Assembly: GCA_905193225.1 (NCBI GenBank)
Contig: CAJJNV010000013.1
Span: forward strand, 1 to 52,440
DNA length: 52,440 bases
Direction: 5' to 3'
DNA from: an uncultured Oscillospiraceae bacterium
GTDB taxonomy: Bacteria > Bacillota > Clostridia > Oscillospirales > Acutalibacteraceae
Shown here: positions 41,003 through 48,135 of the stretch, in pieces
Layout: the number at the start of each line of letters is the position of its first letter
Position numbering within the stretch: the stretch's first letter is position 1
The notes under the pieces: generated by a model
The model's input: only the letters and a program-made list of their open reading frames with translations
The model's database searches: none
What the model was told of the DNA's origin: nothing
Made by a program: the position numbers and the translations under genes

Positions 41003-41429
41003 TCTCGGAAATATTTTAGCCGCTCTCAAGCTTGTGCTTGAAAAAAACAGTGCCCTTTCCGATCTTACCTTTATCGTCGGATTTCCCGGTTCAAAAAAGC
41101 CGGCTCCCCTGACCAAAAACTATGTGGTGCTGGGAATCGACAGTTCTAAGGAGGAAAAAAAGGAGGTCTATTCAAAGGATGAACCCCCTGTCCTTTTGTC
41201 CAACCGCCATGATACCGCCCGCATAAGGTTTGACATATTTGTGCCGGAGACCTCCGACGGTATCAACTGCTACAAGATCTTTTCAAACATTGCAGGCTAT
41301 GTAATGGACTTCTCATCGAGTTATGAATTTGTCACGGCCGGATGCGATACCGTGACTTACGAGCGGGACGAGGGCGCCTTTGTGCTCAACGCCTATATGG
41401 ATATTGAAAAACACTCCCTTAAAAACTAA
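40995..41429 (+). CDS. Probable tail-completion/neck protein
   Basis: A 144-residue protein (NILAALKLVLEKNSALSDL; RIRFDIFVPETSDGINCYKIFSNIAGYVM). Size, fold-like alternation and position as the last gene of the head block fit a tail terminator or completion protein. GGAGG precedes the ATG. No tail tube, sheath, tape measure, baseplate or lysis gene follows. The cassette ends here at three hairpins. Confidence 0.6.
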   Translation: MLNLGNILAALKLVLEKNSALSDLTFIVGFPGSKKPAPLTKNYVVLGIDSSKEEKKEVYSKDEPPVLLSNRHDTARIRFDIFVPETSDGINCYKIFSNIAGYVMDFSSSYEFVTAGCDTVTYERDEGAFVLNAYMDIEKHSLKN

Positions 41430-41508
41430 GCATCTCTTTGCTTAGTCTCTGCAAAAAACGCAGAGAAAAGCCGCTGCCGAAAAGAAAAAACCGCCTTTGC
41501 GGCAGCGG
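41426..41508. other. Three tandem hairpins after the last capsid-cassette gene
   Basis: CTAAGCA with TGCTTAG (41426-41445), TCTCTGC with GCAGAGA (41446-41466), and CCGCTGCCG with CGGCAGCGG (41471-41508). The first begins within the stop codon of the preceding gene. None is followed by a clear T run. The rest of 41509-41830 holds no gene I can support, apart from one TCTGTTGCTTA repeat. Confidence 0.6.
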
Positions 41509-41834
41509 TGAAGAGGGGAGTGACATAATCGGGATTTTGGAAGCTTGCGTACCTGCCGCGGTACTTGAGGTGTTTGCGGGTTAAGGTACTTGCGGGATTG
41601 CAGCGTTTAAAGCGCCTTCCCTTTGATCCCATCGGTTTTCACACTTGTATTTACACTCATATTAACATTTGAATCTTTTTCTTTTTCGTTTTTTAATTTA
41701 ACTTTATTTTTACTTTACTGCCGATGTCATTGCTGTTTCTGTTTAATTAACGGATGCAGCAACATCGCAGATTTTGTTATTATCTTTTTCATTATCATTA
41801 TCAGCCCGTCTGTTGCTTAAGCGGGACAAAAAAA

Positions 41835-41876
41835 CTCCCCGGCCGAAGGATTTCTCCAAAGCCGGGGAGCTTTTGT
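41835..41876 (-). terminator. nrdR terminator
   Basis: CTCCCCGGC (41835-41843) pairs with GCCGGGGAG (41861-41869). T runs follow on both strands, so it can end transcription from either side. It separates nrdR from the capsid cassette. Confidence 0.88.
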
Positions 41877-41909
41877 TTTTTTAAGGAAGGCACGGCCCTT
41901 AAATCGGGC

Positions 41910-42371
41910 TTATTTATCCTTGCTGGTGAGCAGGTTGTTAAGCTCTTCCATAAAGGTGTTAATATCCCTGAACTGGCGGTAAACCGAGGCAAATCTGACA
42001 TACGCAACCTCGTCAATACCCTTGAGCTTATCCATTGCAAGCTCGCCTATCTGAAGGGAGGAAACCTCCCGGTCGAGAGAGTTCTGCAATGCAGCCTCGA
42101 TCTCGTCCACCGCCTTTTCCACCGTGTCGATGGAGACGGTACGCTTTTCGCAGGCGCGCAGCAGGCTGTTTACAAGCTTGTTGCGGTCGAACTGCTCACG
42201 GGATTTATCCCTTTTAACCACGATTATGGGAAGGCTTTCAACCACCTCGTAGGTGGTAAAGCGTTTTTTGCAAGAAAGGCATTCCCTCCTTCTGCGGATG
42301 CGTACACCCTCGTCGGTGGGACGGGAATCTATAACCTTGCTTTCTTCATATCCGCAAAAAGGACACTTCAT
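41910..42371 (-). CDS. nrdR: Transcriptional repressor NrdR
   Basis: ATP/dATP-sensing repressor of ribonucleotide reductase genes. The 153-residue product has the zinc ribbon C3, C6, C31, C34 and an ATP-cone domain (about 48-138, VVKRDKSREQFDRNKL). It starts 21 bases after the stop of the ABC ATPase gene and appears to be co-transcribed with it, an unusual partner. No nrd gene is in the window. Confidence 0.96.
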   Translation of the reverse strand: MKCPFCGYEESKVIDSRPTDEGVRIRRRRECLSCKKRFTTYEVVESLPIIVVKRDKSREQFDRNKLVNSLLRACEKRTVSIDTVEKAVDEIEAALQNSLDREVSSLQIGELAMDKLKGIDEVAYVRFASVYRQFRDINTFMEELNNLLTSKDK

Positions 42372-42392
42372 CTTTTCTACCTGCCTGTTAAA

Positions 42393-43535
42393 TTAGTTTG
42401 TAATGGTTTTCTCGGTTTCCTTGTCGAAAATGTGGATCTTATTGGTGTCGAGAGCAACGGTGATCTCATCGCCCGATTTTGCGAGGGTCGAGGGGTCGAC
42501 GCGGGCGGTGAAGCTGTTGCCTTCGCAGTTGAGGTAGAGGTAGGTCTCGGCGCCCATAAGCTCGGTAACCTCAACCTTGGCCTTGATGAGACCGTCGGTC
42601 ATTGTGGAGGTGTACATATCCTCGTCGTGGATGTGCTCGGGACGGATACCCATGATAACCGGCTTGTCTTCGTAGGGAACGAGGCAGTCCTTATAGTTCT
42701 TGGAGGCGGGCAGCTTGATTTTGAATTTAACGCCCTTGCGGGTTTTGGTATCTTCAGAGCCGAACTCGGCATAGAAGGTGTCGCCCTCTTTGCGGAGAAT
42801 AGCATCGATAAAGTTCATTTGGGGAGAACCGATAAATCCGGCAACAAAGGCGTTGCAGGGAATATCGTAAAGGTGCTGAGGAGTGTCAACCTGCTGGATG
42901 TAACCGTCCTTCATAACGACGATACGGTCGGCCATGGTCATAGCCTCGGTCTGGTCGTGGGTAACATAGATGAAGGTGGTTTCCAGTTTCAGATGGATCT
43001 TGGAAAGCTCGGTACGCATCTGTGCACGGAGCTTGGCGTCGAGGTTTGAGAGCGGCTCGTCGAGAAGGAAGACCTTAGGATCGCGGACGATGGCACGGCC
43101 CAGTGCAACACGCTGACGCTGACCGCCCGAAAGAGCCTTAGGCTTACGGTCGAGCAGGTGGGAAATGTCGAGAATGCGGGCAGCCTCTTCAACTCTGCGC
43201 TTGATTTCCTCCTTGGGAACCTTGCGGAGCTTAAGGCCGAATGCCATATTGCCGAAAACGGTCATATGGGGATAAAGAGCGTAGTTCTGGAACACCATGG
43301 CGATGTCGCGGTCCTTAGGAGCAACATCGTTTACCAGACGGTCGCCTATGTAAAGCTCGCCTTCCGAGATCTCTTCGAGTCCGGCGATCATACGAAGGGT
43401 GGTGGACTTACCGCAGCCCGAAGGGCCGACCAGTACCAAAAATTCCTTGTCCTTGATTTCGAGGTTAAAATCCGAAACGGCAGTAACGCCGCCGGGATAT
43501 TTTTTGTAAATTCCTCTGAGTGATAAGCTTGCCAT
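42393..43535 (-). CDS. ugpC: Sugar ABC transporter ATPase (UgpC/MsmK type)
   Basis: Shared ATP-binding subunit of carbohydrate importers, 380 residues. Walker A GPSGCGKST (37-45), the Q loop, signature LSGGQRQR, Walker B VFLLDEPLSNLDAKLR and the switch His in THDQTEA are intact. The C-terminal MalK-like TOBE regulatory domain includes MGIRPEHI. No permease or binding-protein genes are adjacent, as is usual for a multitask MsmK/MsmX ATPase. GGAGG precedes the chosen ATG. The promoter carries a perfect palindrome. Either ugpC or msmX could be used as a name. Confidence 0.93.
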   Translation of the reverse strand: MASLSLRGIYKKYPGGVTAVSDFNLEIKDKEFLVLVGPSGCGKSTTLRMIAGLEEISEGELYIGDRLVNDVAPKDRDIAMVFQNYALYPHMTVFGNMAFGLKLRKVPKEEIKRRVEEAARILDISHLLDRKPKALSGGQRQRVALGRAIVRDPKVFLLDEPLSNLDAKLRAQMRTELSKIHLKLETTFIYVTHDQTEAMTMADRIVVMKDGYIQQVDTPQHLYDIPCNAFVAGFIGSPQMNFIDAILRKEGDTFYAEFGSEDTKTRKGVKFKIKLPASKNYKDCLVPYEDKPVIMGIRPEHIHDEDMYTSTMTDGLIKAKVEVTELMGAETYLYLNCEGNSFTARVDPSTLAKSGDEITVALDTNKIHIFDKETEKTITN

Positions 43536-43643
43536 TAAATATATGCCTCCTGTTTCAAACGACGCAAAAGCTTTGCGTGCATATTTTGTCATAATTTACG
43601 GGGAAGGAATAAGAGCGCATTGCACACTATTCATAACACTCCA

Positions 43644-43674
43644 ATGATATCAAAAAACCCTTGAAATTTCAAGG
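43644..43674 (-). promoter_or_regulatory. ugpC promoter with overlapping palindrome
   Basis: On the minus strand TTGAAA (43672-43667), 17 bases, TATCAT (43649-43644). A perfect 16-base palindrome CCTTGAAATTTCAAGG (43659-43674) covers the -35 box, as expected for a repressor operator. The regulator is not in the window. Confidence 0.6.
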
Positions 43675-43834
43675 TGTGTAGTTGCCTAAATTTTAAGCTT
43701 GTCATTTGGGTATTTTGACGCAAAAACAAACAGCTTGCACAAAAACAACCAATTTTAGGAGCGGTTTTTGCACACGGGCCGTCCGTCCTTTGCTCTGCCT
43801 GCCGTGCGGCTTCCGGCATTTTATGAAAATCCCG

Positions 43835-43960
43835 CTTGCAGCCGTTAGGCCGGATGAAATTTCCTGCATCGGAATAGACTTGCGGCCGTTAGGCAGGACT
43901 TGTTTTGCCTGCATCAGCATCGACTTGCAGGTGTTAAGCAGGGCGCGATTTACCCCTTTG
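43835..43960. repeat. Degenerate 44-45-base tandem repeat, three units
   Basis: Units start at 43835, 43879 and 43924, each with CTTGCRGSYGTTARGCNGG and the first two followed by CCTGCATCRG. They fill the space between the end of the TVP38-type gene and the ugpC promoter. No gene is evident. Confidence 0.6.
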
Positions 43961-43976
43961 CGGAAGGCAATAGAAT

Positions 43977-45110
43977 TTACATATGCGGCTTGCCGGTTTT
44001 GTCTTTTTTGCCTTCGTGGCGGGCCTTGAGCTTCTTTGTAAGCACCGAGTAAAACTTGATTCCGGCAGCGCTGACTATGGCTGCCGCCGAAAAGATGATT
44101 ACAGCTTGTTTATAGTTGCGATCGGCCACCGCCGAGCCGCCCAGGGTTGAAAGGAGCAGCGCGGGGGTGCGTGCGGTCAGGGATATTATAAGAAATTCAT
44201 AAAGCCTTATGCGGGTAAGTCCCACAAGGTAGGTCAGCACGTCCTTGGGCGCTCCCGGAATGAGAAAAAGAATGAAAATAAGGCGTCCTAACTTTTGCTC
44301 GTCGTTTAAAAACTTAAGGCTTTCCATTTTTTCGCGGCTGACAAAAAGGTATACGATCCTTGTGCCCACCTTTTTGACCAGCAAAAATACAATGGCCGAA
44401 GCAATTGCCGCCCCCACAAGGCAAAGCACCGTTCCTTCAAAGGCGCCGTAAGCATATCCCGCTCCCACCTGCACCACCTCACCGGGGATAAAGGCAATGA
44501 CTATCTGAATGATCTGAAGGGCGAGAAAGGCGGCTCTCCCGAAAATTCCGAAGGAATTGATATAGTTTTTGAACTCGGCGGGGTCGGAGAATTTTTTAAA
44601 AAAATCGATGCAAAAGTATGTTACGGCGGCGGTAACGGCCAGAAAAATTGCCGCCGAAACAATGGCCGCTGCCCGTTTAAGGCGCAGATTTGATGTGGAA
44701 GAATGTCCGTCATTTTCATTTTTCCGATTGCCCGGCAAACCACCCGTTTGTTTTTCCTCCCCGCGGCTTTTGCCGCCACGATGTCGGCCGCTATGGTCGG
44801 ACGGCTGCTCTGCTTTGTTTAAAAATGTTTCACGTGAAACAATTTTTTGTTCTGCCGCGGTTTCTGCCGCGGTTTCTGCCGTCGTTTTAACGGATGTTTC
44901 GTCCGATGCTTTCGTCAATTGCGTCGATTGCATCGACCGTACATCGCCCTTTTGCCCGGTTTTCGTTTTTTCGGTCGGCTGTGCGCCGTCGGGGTTTGTC
45001 TCCTGTCCGATTACCGGCTGTTCCGACGGCTGAGCGTCGGGTTTTGTCCCTTGCCCTGTTTCTTTGCCGCCTGTCGGTACGCGGTCCTTTTCGGCTTTTT
45101 GCTCGCTCAA
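43977..45110 (-). CDS. TVP38/TMEM64-family (VTT domain) membrane protein
   Basis: About 377 residues. The C-terminal two-thirds is a VTT/DedA-like domain with several helices and the motifs FIPGEVVQVGAGYAYG and FLIPGAPKDVLTYLVGL. The first 140 residues are hydrophilic low complexity (Gln/Thr/Glu/Gly/Lys-rich) and are not part of the family. The parS site 5 is embedded in the DNA coding for this region, giving the residues VSRET. I choose TTG at 45110 because AGGAG lies eight bases upstream; a GTG at 45119 overlaps that site. Function of the family is membrane lipid or envelope homeostasis, not defined here. Confidence 0.82.
   Translation of the reverse strand: MSEQKAEKDRVPTGGKETGQGTKPDAQPSEQPVIGQETNPDGAQPTEKTKTGQKGDVRSMQSTQLTKASDETSVKTTAETAAETAAEQKIVSRETFLNKAEQPSDHSGRHRGGKSRGEEKQTGGLPGNRKNENDGHSSTSNLRLKRAAAIVSAAIFLAVTAAVTYFCIDFFKKFSDPAEFKNYINSFGIFGRAAFLALQIIQIVIAFIPGEVVQVGAGYAYGAFEGTVLCLVGAAIASAIVFLLVKKVGTRIVYLFVSREKMESLKFLNDEQKLGRLIFILFLIPGAPKDVLTYLVGLTRIRLYEFLIISLTARTPALLLSTLGGSAVADRNYKQAVIIFSAAAIVSAAGIKFYSVLTKKLKARHEGKKDKTGKPHM
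44826..44841. other. parS site 5, inside a coding region
   Basis: Perfect TGTTTCACGTGAAACA within the low-complexity N-terminal coding part of the TVP38-type gene. Confidence 0.9.
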
Positions 45111-45183
45111 AAAATTCACTCCTAAAAAATACGGTGAAGCTCAAAGAACCTCACCGTAAATCCTGTTGCTTATACCGCGCGGC

Positions 45184-45372
45184 TTATGCCTTGTTGAGCT
45201 TTTCCACAAGCTCGTCGCAGGAAATGCCGTGAACGGCGCAGGCCTGCTCAACAGTCTCGCCTCTTGCCGAGGGGCAGCCGAGACAATGCATACCCATTTC
45301 GATAAAGATGGGTGCGGTTTCGGGCTTTGCATCAAGAATGTCACCGATGCAGGTGTCTTTTGTAAATTCCAT
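45184..45372 (-). CDS. DUF1858-domain small redox-type protein
   Basis: A 62-residue protein that is essentially one DUF1858 domain: FTKDTCIGDILDAKPETAPIF, then GMHCLGCPSARGETVEQAC. The CLGC pair suggests a redox or metal function. Members are often found next to hybrid cluster or Fe-S genes, which are not seen here. The start is placed at the ATG with AAAAGGAG upstream; the longer frame has no site. Confidence 0.88.
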   Translation of the reverse strand: MEFTKDTCIGDILDAKPETAPIFIEMGMHCLGCPSARGETVEQACAVHGISCDELVEKLNKA

Positions 45373-45494
45373 TTTTAAAATCTCCTTTTTTATTTTATTG
45401 ATCCGCAGTCTCGCGGGTCTTAATTTTTCTTTTTCAAGAGAACGGCAGGTTAAAAACCGCGTGTTTCGGGTGCCGGATGAGGCCTTAAGCAAAG

Positions 45495-45510
45495 TGTTTC
45501 ACGTGAAACG
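45495..45510. other. parS site 6 (one mismatch)
   Basis: TGTTTCACGTGAAACG, differing from the consensus in the last base. It lies between the DUF1858 gene and ftsH, 670 bases from site 5. Confidence 0.75.
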
Positions 45511-45581
45511 TTTTGCTGTTTGCGGCGTTTTTGCCGAGCTTTTTTCGGCCGCCGTCAATCCCGTTTCGGCTGTGTGGCAGC

Positions 45582-47432
45582 TTATTCGGCGGCCATTGCA
45601 GTTTTAAACTGGTCGGCGTCCATCTTTTCGTTCTCAAATAAATATTTTGCAATTTGATGGAGTTTATTCATATGCTCGGTAAGAATGTTTTCGGCGTGTG
45701 CAAACTGGCCTTCGACGATGGATTTAACCTCCTCGTCGATTTCGGCGGCGATCTCATCGGAATAGGTTTTGGCCGATCCGAGATCTCTGCCCAAGAACAC
45801 CTCATCGTGATCCTTGCCGTAAACAATGGGTCCAAGCTTATCGCTCATACCGTATTTCATAACCATCTTCTGAGCGATTTCGGTGGCGCGCTGAATGTCG
45901 TTGGAAGCGCCGGTGGTTATGTCCTCCTGGGTGAGCTTTTCGGCAACCCTTCCGCCAAGCAGCGAGCAGATCTGCTCAACAAGCTCGGTTTTGGTGGTGT
46001 GTCCGCGATCGTCCGAGGGACGGTACATTGTATATCCTGCCGCCATTCCGCGGGGAATAATTGAGATCTGATGAACCTCATCCTGAGAGCCGAGATAGTA
46101 GGAAACGATGGCGTGGCCGGCCTCGTGGTAGCTGGTGATGAGCTTATCCTTTTCCTTCATAACGCGGGATTTCTTTTCAACGCCCATAACCACCTTGATG
46201 GTAGCCTCTTCTATGTCGGCCTCGGTAATGGCCTTGGAATTTTTGCGGGCGGCAAGCAGTGCCGCTTCGTTAAGCAGGTTTTCGAGGTCTGCTCCGGTGA
46301 ATCCTGCGGAGGTCTGCGCAATGACTTTGAGGCTTACGTCGGGGGCAAGGGGCTTGCCTCTCGAATGAACCTTGAGTATTTCCTCGCGTCCCTTAACGTC
46401 GGGATATCCCACCATTATCTGACGGTCGAAACGGCCGGGACGTGTGAGAGCGGGATCGAGAATGTCGGCCCGGTTGGTGGCAGCGATGACGATGACCCCT
46501 TCGTTTGCGCCGAATCCGTCCATTTCAACAAGCAGCTGGTTTAAGGTCTGTTCTCTTTCGTCGTGACCTCCGCCGAGTCCGGTACCGCGCTGGCGGCCGA
46601 CGGCGTCGATCTCGTCTATAAATACAATGGCGGGGGAGTTTTTCTTGGCCTGATCGAAAAGATCGCGCACTCGCGAAGCACCCACGCCCACGAACATTTC
46701 CACAAAGTCGGAACCGGAAATCGAGAAGAAGGGCACTCCCGCCTCGCCTGCAACGGCGCGTGCAAGAAGGGTTTTACCCGTTCCGGGAGGGCCGACAAGC
46801 AGCACGCCCTTGGGGATTCTTGCGCCCAGGTCGTTGAACTTCTTGGGGTCCTTAAGGTATTCGACGATTTCGGACATTTCTTCCTTTTCCTCATCGGCAC
46901 CGGCCACGTCGGCGAAGGTGGTTTTGCGCCCGCCGTCCGACTGCTTCTTGATCTTGGCCTTTCCGAAGCCCATAGCCTTGTCGTTGCCCATTCCGGCCGA
47001 CATCCGCTTCATCATAATGTACCAGAGCACACCGATTCCGATGAAAAGGATTATGGACGGAACCATGCTTACAAGCCAGGATCCTCTGTTGACCGAATAG
47101 TCGTAGGAAATGGCCTTTGCGCCTTCCTCGCCCAAATATGCTTTCTGATTGTTTTCTCTTATGAAATCGCCAACGTCCTCATAAAAAACGCTGACATCGG
47201 GAATTTCATAGGTAAGCTTGTTTTCGGTGTTGTTGTCCTCGTAATATTCCATATGGCCGGAGGAAAGATTAAGATTGAAATCGGTTATCTTTCCGCTGTA
47301 TATTTTTTCGACAATTTCGGAATACTTGGGGGTTTCGCTTTGTTTTATTGTGCCTAAGGTGCCCACGGCCGCGATGATTATAATTGCCGGAATAAGTACC
47401 AGTAAAACGGCATTTCTGACATTTTTGTTCAT
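45582..47432 (-). CDS. ftsH: ATP-dependent zinc metalloprotease FtsH
   Basis: Membrane-bound AAA+ protease for quality control of membrane and regulatory proteins. The 616-residue product has two membrane helices (about 8-27 and 121-140) flanking an extracytoplasmic domain, Walker A GPPGTGKT (214-221), Walker B VFIDEIDAVG, the second region of homology (RPGRFDRQI), and the zinc motif HEAGH (436-440). GGAGGGAC precedes the ATG. It is the last gene of dnaB-tilS-hpt-ftsH, with a 152-base gap from hpt. Confidence 0.97.
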   Translation of the reverse strand: MNKNVRNAVLLVLIPAIIIIAAVGTLGTIKQSETPKYSEIVEKIYSGKITDFNLNLSSGHMEYYEDNNTENKLTYEIPDVSVFYEDVGDFIRENNQKAYLGEEGAKAISYDYSVNRGSWLVSMVPSIILFIGIGVLWYIMMKRMSAGMGNDKAMGFGKAKIKKQSDGGRKTTFADVAGADEEKEEMSEIVEYLKDPKKFNDLGARIPKGVLLVGPPGTGKTLLARAVAGEAGVPFFSISGSDFVEMFVGVGASRVRDLFDQAKKNSPAIVFIDEIDAVGRQRGTGLGGGHDEREQTLNQLLVEMDGFGANEGVIVIAATNRADILDPALTRPGRFDRQIMVGYPDVKGREEILKVHSRGKPLAPDVSLKVIAQTSAGFTGADLENLLNEAALLAARKNSKAITEADIEEATIKVVMGVEKKSRVMKEKDKLITSYHEAGHAIVSYYLGSQDEVHQISIIPRGMAAGYTMYRPSDDRGHTTKTELVEQICSLLGGRVAEKLTQEDITTGASNDIQRATEIAQKMVMKYGMSDKLGPIVYGKDHDEVFLGRDLGSAKTYSDEIAAEIDEEVKSIVEGQFAHAENILTEHMNKLHQIAKYLFENEKMDADQFKTAMAAE

Positions 47433-47584
47433 TTGTCCCTCCAGATTGCGCCGCTGCCCGAAAGAATCGCTTTTAAGGTCGGTTTTTCTTTGCGGTACAG
47501 CACATTGGCTGTTATAAATTATGACCGCTCATCCTGCGGTCGGAAAAGCAGAAAAGGTGTATGCGAAGGCGTCGATGCTAACGG

Positions 47585-48133
47585 TTATTTATCATATACC
47601 GAAGGCTTTAAAACGCCGATAAAGGGAAGATTGCGGTAAACCTCGTCGTAATCAAGACCGTATCCCACGATAAATTCATCGGGAACCTCTGCGCCGGAAT
47701 ACTGGGCAAAAACATCCACCTGGCGGCGGGAAGGCTTGTCGAAAAGGGTGGCAATCTTAATGCTTCTCGGACCCCTTGCCGAAAGCAGCTCGAGAATGTA
47801 GGAAAGGGTCATACCCGAGTCGAGAATATCCTCAACGATAATGAGATCTCTGCCGTGAATGTCCCGATCCAGGTCCTTGATTATTTTAACCACTCCCGAG
47901 GTCTTTACCCCCGAGCCGTAGCTGGAAACGGCCATAAAATCGATTTCACAGGGAATGGTGATGGCCCGCATAAGGTCGGCCATAAAAACTATCGATCCCT
48001 TGAGAATGCTGACCAGAATGGGCTTTTTGCCATCGTAGTCACGGCTTATCTCGCCGCCGATGCGGCTGACGATGGCCTGCAGCTCCTCTTTTGAAATAAG
48101 TATTTCTTTAATGTCATCCTTCATATCCGGCAT
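47585..48133 (-). CDS. hpt: Hypoxanthine phosphoribosyltransferase
   Basis: Purine salvage enzyme making IMP or GMP from the base and PRPP. The 182-residue product has the PRPP loop VEDILDSGMTLSY and the SSYGSG flexible-loop motif. I start it at MPDMKDDIKEIL because GGAGGA is six bases upstream of that ATG; an ATG two codons earlier touches the site. It begins two bases after the tilS stop, the usual tilS-hpt-ftsH order. Confidence 0.94.
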   Translation of the reverse strand: MPDMKDDIKEILISKEELQAIVSRIGGEISRDYDGKKPILVSILKGSIVFMADLMRAITIPCEIDFMAVSSYGSGVKTSGVVKIIKDLDRDIHGRDLIIVEDILDSGMTLSYILELLSARGPRSIKIATLFDKPSRRQVDVFAQYSGAEVPDEFIVGYGLDYDEVYRNLPFIGVLKPSVYDK

Positions 48134-48135
48134 TT

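Noticed and set aside
34085..41429. Complete prophage
   Set aside because: No integrase, repressor, replication, tail or lysis genes, and no att-like direct repeats were seen on either side.
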